A stretch of 64,000 bases of DNA from Ailanthus altissimus. Lineage: Eukaryota; Streptophyta; Magnoliopsida; Sapindales; Simaroubaceae. A model generated the notes under the pieces. It saw nothing but the letters and a program-made list of their open reading frames with translations. It did no database searches and was not told the origin of the DNA. Position 1 is the stretch's first letter, and the number at the start of each line of letters is the position of its first letter. The translations under genes were made by a program, and so were the position numbers. Of this stretch, positions 34,883-46,560 are shown piece after piece. The DNA is taken from the NCBI GenBank assembly GCA_946807835.1, contig OX327695.1, positions 21,930,501 through 21,994,500 on the forward strand, read 5' to 3'.

Positions 34883-35385
34883 TAACGTTAATTAAAATAA
34901 TTTATTTAGAAAGAGATCATATTAAAAATAATTATTTCAGACCTTTATTTAATCTCAATTCAACATATATTCTGTGTATCCCATTCAATATTTATATTTA
35001 GTCCACAGATTGCAGGCATAATCTGTGTCTATTATTCTTTATTACATGTTTAAAAAGATATCCGGCTGTAGCATATTATTCTTTATTACATGTACGCACA
35101 AATTCGCCCAAGTCTCAGGATGAACACTAGAAAGGATGAAGATCTTCGTCAATATTTGGTCAATGCTCAATAGAAAAATTAAGCACAAAAAGTGGGACAA
35201 GCTCCTTTATTTAATAAATTGACAAGTGTTAAGGATTAATTAGGTGTAGTAGCATGTTAACGGGGACATAATGTTAAGTAAAAATTATAATAAAGGTGTT
35301 ACATACCCCACTTTAATCTCTTTTTCCTAGATGTCCACTTCAATATTGATAAAGCATTCCCTAACAATGTCTTTGCTTCTCTTTG
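34883..35385 (+). promoter_or_regulatory. Upstream region of lipase gene 1
   Basis: About 500 bp of AT-rich non-coding DNA between the MITE and the TATA box. A 21-bp string containing 'gcatattattctttattaca' appears twice within 60 bp in partial form (35019-35092). No further element recognised. Confidence 0.4.
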
Positions 35386-35395
35386 TATATATAAA
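35386..35395 (+). promoter_or_regulatory. TATA box of lipase gene 1
   Basis: TATATATAAA lies 80-89 bp upstream of the ATG at 35475. A 'gagttgagttaaa' leader motif downstream (35405-35418) is also present in gene 2 downstream of its TATA box, which supports a shared core promoter. Confidence 0.7.
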
Positions 35396-35474
35396 CTACA
35401 GAAGTTGAGTTGAGTTAAAGATACAATAAAGTAGCAAAATAAAAAAACCTTCCTTCCTTTTGCTGCAAGTTGCC

Positions 35475-38400
35475 ATGGCTTGTGATAAGGGTTTTTCTAG
35501 AAGTTACATGATCTTGAAACCTGAAGAACTGACGTTTATTGATCTCATTCGAATCTTATTTTCGAGTGACGTAGATAATAGAAAATTTGTGGATAGCTCC
35601 AAGGGAAGCGAGGAGAATTTTCGGCGTAGATGGATCATATTTGTCTCCATTGTGGTACAAAAAGTTCTGCTATTTATGGCAAAGCCCATGTTATTGGTTG
35701 GTTCTGTGATCGAGTTTATGCTCAATCTGCTGTCGAGTAACCGTAACCTGGGCAAGCTCTTGCTTAATTTACTACGAGGTTAGTGTGGCTTCATATTTAC
35801 ATTAAAGAGCATTGTATCTGCTAGAACTGATTTGTTAATTATGACTGCACGTACAGCATCATATAATTCCTGTCCGTGAATGAATTTTCTTGATTGTGCC
35901 TTTTTTAGGGTGTTTTAACCGTTGGGTATGCTTTAACAATTTCTGTAAGAGAAGACTAAGGATAGAATCATTAATTAATTAAGTAAAGATTTACATTTTT
36001 TATGGGAAAATTTGATAGACCCCCTAAAAGTTTGGCAAAATTTACGTTAACCCAAATATTTTGAAATCTTGTCATATACCGTATTCTTGGCTTGGGCACG
36101 CAAACATTAATTTTCTGTTAAGAGAGTACGTGCAATTCGCAAAAAGAAAGTAGAAGCACCTTAAACTTAAAGTAAACGATTTTTTAATGAAATAAAATAA
36201 AACCTAAAATATCTTCTCTTCATTTTCTTCTTTCTTCTTTTTCTCCATCGACTTTTGGGGCCTTTTCTGCATCAGGTCATCAACTTATGCACAAATTGTT
36301 TTTTGGGAAGTCTTGGTGCTACTCAGTTGATCTTGGTTAGAATGGCACGACTGCGTCGGGCCTTCTTTTAAGTTGTGTTTGGGCTCGCTTCGACTGCTTG
36401 CCCATACACGACCTCTCGAGGGGAGCTCATGGTCATGTTTGCCTCTTGCAGGCCTGCCCCCGCTTCACTTGGATAATTCTTAATATAATTAATTAATATT
36501 AAATTATTTTAATGATAAACCCCATCACAATTATAATATACTGTGAACATACTCCAATAATTCTTAAAACATTCCTGTATGCATTGATATATTGTGAATT
36601 GAACTCCAATAACCCTAATATACTATAAATTAACTTTTTATGATATATTCTTTTTTTGCTTAAAAAACTTATCAAACAAATACATCATATATAGGTTTTC
36701 ATGAACTATATTTATTTATTAATTCATTCTCCTCCGTTACTTTTTAAAAATATTATATATATATATATATATTAGAAAATGTATGAAAGGGCTCAAGGTG
36801 CATAAAAAAATTAAGGTTTATGTTGTAAAAGATTCCTTAAATAATACAAATAATTGTCATATTAATATATTTTTTTTATGAGAATGAAGTATTATTACAT
36901 AAAATGTTGGAAAAATATCACCACCTTTTTTTCGTTTATGATTCATTTTTTGGGTTGATTTGTGATGCTGGATTGATTTGTTCATATTGAATTATAAAGA
37001 TTGAGTTTTTGATTAATTTGGTGGTGGTGGTGATGGTGTTATGCTAGACTTTAATTTATGATGGTGGTGCGGTACCATACAAAATGCTGGCTCTTGAAAG
37101 TGTTGGTAGTGTCATGGAATTTAGTGGTGTTACAGATTTGTAGAAAAAACTAAAGAGGAGAGAAAACAATACATTAGAATGGAAAGTAAAAATGATAAAA
37201 GATTAAATACTTAAAATTTAGTCTAAAAGGGTAACTTTGTACAGTAAGAGTCGTTTAGTATGAAATATTGAATTAGATAAGATTGGATAAACTTGTTAGA
37301 ATTAAATAGGATTGGATAAGATAAGGATAGAATTTAATTAATTAAAGTCTTGTTTTGATTTTTACTTAGGATTAGATTGGACTAATTGAAATAATTTCAA
37401 AAAACATTTATAATTAAATATATTAATATTAATTTAAATTAACTATCTTTTGAAAGAATTTAAATTAACTATTAAATATTTAAAATTGTTTATTTGTAAT
37501 AATAAGGTAATAAATGTAGATACGTATTTATAATGTTAATTAATTATAATTATGTAAATGTAATTTAGTTTAAATATTGTATTAGTTTTCATATAATATA
37601 ATTTAATATTATTTAACTGTACAAACTAAAATTGTAATAATTTATTGAATATTTAATAATGTACAATACAAATTTATTAAATATGTAAAAGCTTTTTATC
37701 TATAATAATAAATGTTTAAATGTATATTTTATACAATTACAAAATATTACATTTTATACAATTAAGGGGGTAAATATAATACAGTTTCAGTGTTAACTAA
37801 TGTCACATTTCACCAAATTTTAGGGGGGTAAATAAAAATTTCCCAAATTTTAAAGAACTGTCACCGATAATAGTTGTTTTTTCTGTCATTGGCAAGAGAA
37901 AGAAAATTGGTAAAAATATCAGACATATCTTGATGGGACTGGTGGAGTGTTATATTTTCTAAAGCTATTGCTTAAAGTCATCATGTAACTTAATAATTCT
38001 TCTAATGCATTTGGTGTGTTTTAGTGAGTTAGTGTCTCCAGGGCCAGGGATGAATTCCTATAGCTCAAAAGCGAGAATACAAAGCAACTGTAATGATACT
38101 CCTTGTCAGTCAAGTTCTTATTCAAAGTCAGAAAAGCAAATCAAGTAACTTGAGAGATTTATATTCTCCAACATCAGCAACACGTTTCACTGCTGCCCGC
38201 TTTACGGTTTATAACTATTAAGTAGTATCTCGACAATTCGAACAGTAATTAGTAATTAATGAGCATCGCTCTTATGCATTAATGCAAGCAAACTCTCTTA
38301 AAAACAAAATTAAGCCGTTGGAGTGAAATAGGTTTAGCTATAGAATCAATTTTGACTGATGCAAAGATGGAGCATGTACTAACGAACTTAATTTTATTTA

Positions 38401-40256
38401 TCTGCTCAAAATAATTAATGGGTTAATTATAGGGAGGCTGGAGAAACCAGATAAAACATCAGCAATTTTCATATCGTTTATTGGAAATTTAGACAAGCGA
38501 GTAACGCTGGACAGTAGCATCAAACATGGAGATGATAGATACTATGCGACATTGTCCATGATGGCATCTAAAGCAGCTTATGAGAACAAAGATTACATCG
38601 AAACTATAGTTAGTAAACATTGGAAGGTATAATAATGTCATAATTATTAAGATTTGTCTTTAATATTAATATTGAGTTTTTACTTAATTGTTTGAACAAT
38701 TTTTTTTCACTTATTATTCTAGTTGAATTATGTATCTTTTTCTAAAAACGGTTTTATGATATTTTCCAGATGGAGTACCTGCGATCTGATGACTATTGGA
38801 ACGGTTATTTAAAAAAATTTATACTTGATTTTTGAATTGCTTTCAAGCTTTTCTGGATCGTGATTAATATTTTGGATTCGATAATAAGAGTTAAATTGTT
38901 TGATTGCAGATTATCAAGAAAAGGCCACAACACAAGCCTTCTTGCTTTATGATAAAGATGATGACCATGATACAATAGTTGTGTCTTTCAGGGGTACAGA
39001 GCCCTTTGATGCGTATGCCTGGTGCACAGACTTTGATATATCTTGGTATGAGATCGATGACGTGGGCAATATACACGGAGGTTTTATGAAAGCTCTAGGC
39101 TTACAGAAGAACACTGGTTGGCCTAAAGATATCAAGGAAGACGATAAACGCCAGGCTCCCTTAGCTTACTATGCAATCAGGGATATGCTTAAAGATCTTT
39201 TGAGCAAAAATTCTAAGGTGAAATATATATTGACGGGTCACAGTTTAGGTGGGGCACTAGCAATTCTTTTCCCGGCAGTTTTGATACTGCATGAAGAGAA
39301 ATTGTTGTTGGAAAGATTGGAAGGAGTCTATACATTTGGGCAACCAAGGGTAGGAGATGGGAAGTTTGGGAAATTCATGGAAATGAAGTTGCAAGAGCAT
39401 AAGGTTCGATATTTTAGATTTGTTTACAGCAATGACATAGTGCCCAGGTTGCCCTACGATGACGAGGCACTTATGTTCAAGCACTTTGGGACTTGCATCT
39501 ACTACGATCGCCACTATAAAGGAAAGGTTAGAACCATTCTCTATTCTCCAATCACAAACGCATAAAAGAATATGGAGTATTCTTTGTCATTGGGTTTGTT
39601 AATTTTATCTATCATATTATCTGTTTTCTGACTAAAGCATAGGAACGGCCTAAAATGAACAAATTAACAAACATGTCCCTATCATATTGTCAATTCAAGC
39701 CAACCATACGACAGTAATGCTTAAAACACGATCTTTCAGAACTTTCCACCAACGAAGACAAGGCAAATTTCAAACTACCTGCCATAAATTATTATTCCTT
39801 CAATCAATTAATCAATCCCAACCGCCAATCAATGGTCCCCTTTCGCCATGGTCTTTTTATTTTTTTAATACAAAAAGGCTACAGAATATAGTCATATTTT
39901 ATTTGGGGAGATTGAGCCGACACATTGATTAGTGTGCAAATGATTAGGCACGTCAGTCGACAATTCATGCAACGTCTTAATTAATGCAGGTTGTTCAAGA
40001 GGAGCCAAACAAGAATTACTTCTCGCCATTGGGGACAATTCCAATGATGATAAATGCATTTTTGGAGCTGATAAGAAGCTTCACTATATCATATACAAAG
40101 GGACCAGACTATAGAGAAGGCTGGTTCCTTAGGATGTTTAGAGTTGTTGGACTTGTAATCCCAGGCGTATCAGCGCATTCTCCTCAAGATTATGTAAATG
40201 CTACCCGTTTGGGATCTTCTGATGTATTTCTGCAGCCGCAAGATGCAATTCCCTAA
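35475..40256 (+). CDS. OBL1-like: Class-3 triacylglycerol lipase, OBL1-like, tandem copy 1 (five exons)
   Basis: Proposed join: 35475-35778, 38433-38626, 38770-38803, 38910-39526, 39990-40256; all introns GT-AG, phases consistent, 471 residues. Exon 1 encodes a hydrophobic stretch (about residues 53-86), a likely membrane or lipid-droplet anchor. Exon 4 holds the alpha/beta-hydrolase core: [10 protein letters not shown], the nucleophile elbow GHSLGGAL (Ser about 289) and SNDIVPRLP (Asp about 353). The probable catalytic His is in [13 protein letters not shown] (about 446). Length and order match plant OBL1-type lipases, which hydrolyse acylglycerols at oil bodies. Exon 3 is only 34 bp. Intron 1 (2654 bp) carries a foldback element. 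The ATG was chosen because MAC...S-YM-L-PEE is conserved in copy 2. No disabling mutation seen. Confidence 0.9.
36004..37844. mobile_element. Foldback/MULE-like insertion in intron 1 of lipase gene 1
   Basis: Ends are imperfect inverted repeats over about 50 bp: left GGGAAAATTTGATAGACCCC, right (inverse complement) GGGAAATTTTTATTTACCCC, each followed by CCTAAAA(G/T)TTGG. The interior is AT-rich without coding, with a GC-richer stretch at 36240-36475. Flanks are A/T-rich but no exact target duplication was found. Gene 2 lacks it, which largely explains its shorter intron 1. Confidence 0.6.
36754..36772. repeat. (TA)n microsatellite
   Basis: About nine TA units within the intronic foldback element. 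Confidence 0.8.
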
Positions 40257-40380
40257 TGTTGCCAACCAACAATCGCCTAGTTAATTTAGAACATCATGCA
40301 AAGAGTTCTTATTTATGAATGTCTTTGCTAAAAATGATATTGATATATTATCTAAGCATAAATAAGGACTGTTTTCACCC

Positions 40381-40414
<34 letters not shown>

Positions 40415-41839
40415 GTTTGAGCTTTAACTATCTATTGGGAGAGAAATGGGTTAGGTTATTTTCTGTTGTGTGCGTCATTTAATAATTAAATAGTTGATTT
40501 GAATTTATTATTTCCTCGCTTTCTCTTTAATGGTTTGCATAGTAAAATTATCCTTTTGTACTGTTAATTTTTATATATGTATTTATACAGTCTCGAATCG
40601 TTCGTATATCGAGCAATTAGTGAGAAATATATAAATCCTTAGCTAATGTTCAATATATTGTTAGACATCAATAGTATCATTGGGGCCTTGGCTCCTTGCC
40701 CTATCTAATGCAGAGATTTTGAGTGAGATTCTTGAGCTTTATTTTGTTTATTAGTTCACTTAAATTACAGTAGGCAATAATTTTATATATTATCCTTAAG
40801 TAATATTAAAAATGATTTGTTTTTAATTGACGTAATAAATCTGTTACTTGTTGATAATATTCGACCTTACATGAGCATGTTCCAATTTTATATATTATCG
40901 TTAGTTCACCTTTTATTTTGTTTGGTATTAATAACAACCTTGTTGATTAAATGTAGTGCTGCACATATTGCCAAGGTAGGATGAGTTGGAGCTGAAGCAC
41001 CTGTTGGGAATATAAACTCAAGAATTCAAACTTAATTAAGATCAATCAATAAGAACAAACAATATAAATAAGAGCAAATTTATAATTATTTGATTCAATG
41101 TGAATTTATATTTACTTTATTAAACTTAATTAGTCCATTCAAATGCACTAATAAAGAGTGTTTACAGTAAAAATTCAAGAAATCAAAAGAATTACATAGG
41201 CTAAGACTCAAAACTCCTTCCAAGAAAGTAATTCTTAAAATTTTAAGTTTTCACAATAATTTCACAATTTTCTCTCTTTAAGACTCTCTAAAAGCTCAAT
41301 TTTGAAAACTTTTCAAAGGTACACACCAACTTAGAAGAACTTTTCTCTTCATATAGAAATTGATTCGAGCAGCTGAATCGATCTCTGGAACCTTTTGCAG
41401 ATCAATTCAATCGAGAGTTGAACCTAGAGCAAAATAAAAAAATAAGAAATCGTTAAAGGGAGGAAAAGGCAATTGTCTTTTAAATTCATTAAAGGCTAAA
41501 AACTAACGTCATATGTAATAGACAATATTATGTGTCATTAATGAAACGACATATTTTTATGCTTGATTTTGAGTTCTCCAAATATCACTCGAGTCCTTAT
41601 GTTTTGTTTGAATTTCATTGAAAGAAATAATGTTTATCACTTCAGTCTTTTCATTATTTTTTTTTCAAAATATTTTGGAACCAATAGTACTTACTTCAAT
41701 TTATAAATCCACTTTTGGTTTCAAAACAGTTTAGTCCTTATTTTTGCATTTGGTTAAACTCACTTGATCAGCTTGAATTTCTCTATTCAGTCATCCTTTA
41801 TCAAATGAGCATCCATTTGAGAGGTTCATAAAATTTTTA
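40257..41839. other. 3' flank of lipase gene 1 and AT-rich spacer
   Basis: A polyadenylation-like 'gcataaataagg' lies near 40359. At 40384-40411 there is an (AT)14 microsatellite. From 40988 (TGTTGGGAATATAAAC) to about 41560 the sequence resembles a copia-type LTR in composition ('ctgaatcgatctctgg' at about 41372). I found no partner and no target duplication, so it is not called as an element. Confidence 0.45.
40384..40411. repeat. (AT)14 microsatellite
   Basis: Uninterrupted AT dinucleotide run of 28 bp about 130 bp past the stop of lipase gene 1; likely polymorphic. Confidence 0.95.
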
Positions 41840-42960
41840 ATGAGTTATGTGCAGAGTCGTAATTGTCAAAAGATTGCATTGAATGTTATTTTATTGAGGA
41901 GTTAATGAAATTTTGTGTTGTCAAGCTAAGCTGCCACCAGAAACTCTCTTGGCCAAAGGATAAAATGGTGATTAACAAAATACTAAGTAATAGGATAATT
42001 ATAGAAGTATATAGTGATTTGTTAGATCAACCTATCTTTATATCATGCTTAATACTTTAGAGGTGCACCTTATATTGAGTTAGTATTTTCTTTTGTCATA
42101 ATAATTTATTTGTTTCTATGACTTAATCTTTTCAAATGTTCACATATTAATAATAATTTTTCACTCGTAAATTAGGGAGTATTTCATGTGGCTAAAATAA
42201 CAATACCCATATATGTCAAATAAAACAAAATAATTGTAAGAACAACATAATCGTACTTTCATTTATTGGTTCGAGGAAAAGGTATGAAATAAAAAAATGT
42301 CATTTTTCTTTTCTTCATGCTTTAATAAATAATAATTACCTATTTTTCACTATTTCTAATAATGTTCAAATTATATTTTTCAAGTGTTATAGACAATGGG
42401 GAATTTGTCTCACACATTATTGTATACTTATCACAAGAATCGAGACCAAATATCACTAAATATCCAGGGTATAAAATTAATGGTTATTATTTTCTAACAA
42501 ATGATTGAGATAAAAATTAGGTTACTCAAAATAGTGGTGTTAATTTAGTTGCAAAAATAATGCAAGTAACTAGTGCCAATGACCAAAATCTTGTAGTGGA
42601 GGAATTATTATTTTATGGAGTCATAGATGAGATTCGTGACATTGACTATTATATGTTCAAAATTGAAGTTTTCAAGTGTAATTGGGTTAATAATGAAGGT
42701 GATGTTAAAGTTGATGATCTTAGGTTCACAATTATCAACTTAAAATATTTAGGTCATAAATTAGACTCTTTTATATTGGCTTTTCAAGCCAAGCAAGTAT
42801 TCCATATGGTTGATCAAGAAGATAAGAGGTTAGTAATAGTTTGCTTCTTACCTAAAAGTGAAAGTGTGGTAAAATCAACAGTTGAAGAGGTTGATTATGT
42901 AATGGAGCATTAACCAATAAAAACAAAATCACAAAGCATTGATTCTTGTGATGTGGATGA
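41840..42960 (+). pseudogene. CACTA (En/Spm-type) transposase C-terminal relic
   Basis: An open segment at 41863-42060 ('DCIECYFIEELMKFC') resembles the domain following the CACTA transposase core (DUF4218-like), where 'GSIAEGYIAEE...FCS' is usual. The segment at 42560-42913 strongly resembles DUF4216: 'MQVTSANDQNLVVEELLFYG', 'IEVFKCNWVNNEGDVKVDD', 'HKLDSFILAFQAKQVFHMVD'. In intact CACTA proteins these lie in this order at the C-terminal end. The catalytic core upstream was not found. Frames are otherwise broken. Confidence 0.7.
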
Positions 42961-44228
42961 TGAACACAATGTAATATACACATGATTATATTGTGATGTT
43001 ATATGGTTGAACTAATAACAAATCAATATAACTATAAGTTTACCGTTCATTATTATTTATTCTTAGTATAGTTCTTCTTCATTGACCTAAATGTTGATAT
43101 TTTTTTTAAACCATATTATTGACTTTTGTTGTTAAAATATCATTGTTTGATGTTGCATTTTATTTTTGCAATTTGGTTGTCTAACTTGCTCACAATTTTG
43201 ACTTGCTCAACTTGGATAATCAACTGATTCTTGATCATTATGACAATATGATGTTGACTTGCTCACAATTCTAACTTGTTTGAAGTTAAAATAATTAGAA
43301 GTAATATACTAAAATCCTGTATTCTATGCATCATTTATTTATTCACCCTCTCTATTCTCTAAACCTAAGAGCCATAAAAAAACTGACCATGAATGATTTT
43401 GCACACTTTATTCAGCTTGTAGTGCCTATAGTTTTGCATTTGCATTTTGCATTTTCTATTTAGCTAGAAAATTAATTTCGCAACAAAAAAGCATTTCTTA
43501 AGTAATATTTGTTTTTGCCTAGAATTATTTGCAGAACAATAGATGCAATTATCAAGTAATTAAATATTTTTTTATGCCTATAATGTCATAGGTAACTATC
43601 ATTTTTTAATTTAGATACTCTTGGTCTTAGTTAACTATTTTACAACCGTGAATAGTTTTGGTAAGAGCTAAATTATAAGAGCTGTACATGCAAAGTGCAA
43701 GCAACAATGCTTTGTAACTTTGTTAACAGTAGGCTCAGTAGATCATGAGTTGGATTTCAATTGTTATCTACTTTGTTATTTAGGACTGAATACTTAAAAC
43801 TTAAATTCTTCTATATTAATATTTTTTTATTCTTGTAATAGTTTAATAAAAAAGAAACTTATATAAAAGAAAAGATTGATGATATTTACATAGAGTGGTC
43901 AACATTTATTTCTGCCAAATAAGGTCTTGAAGAAAAGCTGCAAGTAACAATGTTGGTTGGGATTTGAACTATTTTTATTTCTTTTAAGTTCATTAATTGG
44001 TCAGTTGAACAATTTATGTTTTTATTGGACATTGATAATAGGGTTGATTAGTATTTATATTCTTTTTTTTCAAATATCAATTTAGGATGTAATATACTTT
44101 TTATAGTATGTTATAAATTATTATAGTTATATGAATTTTAAATGAACTTTAATGAATTTATTTATTTTAGTAATATAAATTATATATGTATAAAAATTAT
44201 TAAAAAATTAGTGATTTAATAATTTTAG
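42961..44228. other. AT-rich sequence, no recognised gene
   Basis: Probably non-coding 3' part of the CACTA element. No coding motifs or repeats that I could identify. Confidence 0.4.
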
Positions 44229-45106
44229 TTGGACAAGAATTGAGATGAATACTAAAGTGGAGAGTCACAAGAAGTCAAGAACGTGTGGGACACGTATGTA
44301 TCAGTTTAGGACGTGTGGGACACGAAAGGGGAAGTGAAACGGGACTCTAAGACGCGAAAGAAAAGAAGAAATCTCAGGGAGCTGACCAGTGCCGCGGCGC
44401 TCAACACAGAATACCAGTGTTGGGTTGCCAGCGCCGCAGCGCTGGGCGCAAGAAAGGCCAGCGCCGCGGTGCCAAAACTCGTGGAAAAATCTGTTTTTGT
44501 TCGGGATTTTGAGTTTTTGGAAGTTTTGGACTTACAAAACAAGTAGACTCTTACTCCAACAAGGAATAGAGTTTGTAGGCACTAAATACACCCTATATAA
44601 ACACTTGTAAACCCTTGTTGAAGACCAAGCATCTAAGGTTTCAAGATGTAACCATAAGAGAGAATAGAGAAGCTAGGTAGGCATTAAGTGCGTGGTGCAC
44701 TAGGGTGTAACCTTTGGGAGTGTTTTCTTCTTTAGATTCTTTGAGTGAATAAAAGAGAAACACCATAGATCTTGTGTTTCTTGTAAAAATCTTTTATGAG
44801 GAGATACAAAGAGGTCTTAAGGAGTTATAATGATCAAAGGTAGATGCTTAGAGGTCTCTATGGGAGATACTAAGGGGTCTTGTGAGATAATTGATGATGT
44901 AAGAAGATACTTTGTTATTTATTTCAATAGAAAGAAGCTGGATCATGGATCCTCCGTAGACGTAGGTAATTTAGGCCGAACCACGTATATCTTGTATCTT
45001 GTGATTGATTTGTTTTCTTTATTTTTATTAATATGTTAATCTTATGTGTTCTTACTTATGGTGTAAGTTATAATTTTTCGTTACGCACAGGATATCAAAA
45101 TTGTGA
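44229..45106 (+). repeat. Probable copia solo LTR with GC-rich CAGCGCCGC patch
   Basis: The segment has LTR features: a TATA box 'ccctatataaacac' at about 44591, a leader with 'tcttgtgtttcttgtaaaaa', and a 'ggatcctccgtagacgtagg' phrase followed by 'ccgaaccacgta' (44948-44993). These phrases are familiar from plant copia LTRs. TTTAG occurs at 44224-44228 and 45107-45111, which could be the target duplication, but the ends are not clean TG...CA. A GC-rich patch at 44389-44480 has three CAGCGCCGC-like words. Boundaries uncertain. Confidence 0.55.
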
Positions 45107-45139
45107 TTTAGTTGATACCATAAAAATATCAAATTAAAA

Positions 45140-45508
45140 TGCATGACGTAATATTCTCAACAAAAATATAAATATATATGAGATAATTTTTATATTATAT
45201 AAAAAATTATATTTATTGACGTGAAATATTATAATTTCATGTCAATTCTATTATAAATTTGTGACAATAATTTGCTACATTATTTGTTATGATTCTCGTT
45301 ACGTTAACTACCAACTAGACTTCATTTTCAATGTGAAAATTGCCACGTAAAATGTTAAGAAAAATACGTGATAAGAGCTTTTTATCACAAATGTTTTTAT
45401 CATAAATAGAATTTTTTTATTATAATGATGTGAGTAACTTTTTGTGATATAATTATTTTATTATAAATAATATTTTATGACAAGAAGCAAACATGTTTTA
45501 TAGTAGTG
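45140..45508 (+). mobile_element. Right terminal region of a CACTA element
   Basis: The stretch ends TTTTATAGTAGTG at 45508, the inverse complement of CACTACTATAAAA, a CACTA terminus. Upstream are repeated subterminal words such as 'ttatcacaaa', 'ttatcataaa' and 'tttttgtgat'. With the DUF4216-like relic upstream this suggests one CACTA element ending here, interrupted by the LTR at 44229-45106. The left terminus was not found. Confidence 0.6.
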
Positions 45509-46477
45509 ATATTACTAGTTACCCACGGTGAAATTTCACCTATCATCACTTACTCCTTTATGATTTAGAAATATCCAATCACATCTTTTTAGAAGGTAAT
45601 TGGTACTTCTTTGTAAAGAAAAGAAGCAGTAAAGATGTAAATGACTATTTTAAAAATTATAAAGAGATAAGTAGTGATTGCAAATTTTACATCGGTGATT
45701 AATAATTTCCCAAAATTTGAATTTATATTTAGTCTAGATCTCGTAGCAAAAGCAATTTTATATTTTATATTTGAGAAGTAAAAATTCATAAGTATAAGAG
45801 GAAGGAAGTTTGGGGTGCTGACTGAATTGGCTAGTACCTCAAAACTCACTCTAGATTATTAAGTTGGGAGTTCAATTTTTCTTTTTGTCTGGATATAAAT
45901 TTATGTGTTATAAATACGAATAAAAAAAAAAGTAAAAGAGAGGGAAATCAATAGAGAAAGTGATCATAGAGTAAACTGAACAAACACCACGTCATCTTTT
46001 TACGAGGATTATTGACTTATGAAATTTCTTAACCTTATTTTGCAAACTGTAATTATTATAATTTTAGAACACTATAAACGTACAATTTAAGTTTAACAAA
46101 AACGAGATATTAAAAGCAGGAATTTGGATACCAAATGTGTAATTAACTACTGTTCATATTATGATTTTGGGGAGAGATAGGTAGACAAGTCAAATTAAAA
46201 TAGTACAGTTTTTAGAATTCAGGCAAATTATTTTCTGAGCCAAGTCAATTGCGAAAAGGCACGGTGGTAGTTAGTGTAAACGATTTTTCTCACCGGGTCA
46301 ATAAGAAAAGGATAAGAATGTAATTAACAAGCATTATTGCTATGGACCCAGCAAACGTGAAAAATACCTATTCAATTTTTTAAGCTCGTCGCCTTTACGG
46401 GTAAAGGATGTAGTCAAGCCACCATTGCTGATCTTATTATCATCAGATAATTTCGTGGCAATTCGGCTCCTCGCGCT
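45509..46477. other. Intergenic region upstream of lipase gene 2
   Basis: Non-coding. The last 300 bp are less AT-rich ('tttctcaccgggtcaataag' near 46286, 'ctcgtcgcctttacgggtaa' near 46384) and probably contain the promoter. No sequence match to the gene 1 promoter beyond the core region was noticed. Confidence 0.4.
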
Positions 46478-46487
46478 CTATATATAC
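46478..46487 (+). promoter_or_regulatory. TATA box of lipase gene 2
   Basis: CTATATATAC lies 74-83 bp before the ATG at 46561. The downstream 'gggttgagttaaa' (46497-46509) parallels the leader of gene 1. Confidence 0.75.
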
Positions 46488-46560
46488 CCAGCTTTAGGGT
46501 TGAGTTAAAATATCACCCAAGGATTAAAAACAAAACAATACCTTCTATTGCATACAAGCC

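Noticed and set aside
38891..39514. Minus-strand frames of 61-85 codons across lipase exon 4
   Set aside because: Antisense shadows of the real exon; the equivalent shadows occur in copy 2.
40988..41560. Possible copia LTR
   Set aside because: LTR-like phrases only; no partner, TSD, PBS or PPT found.
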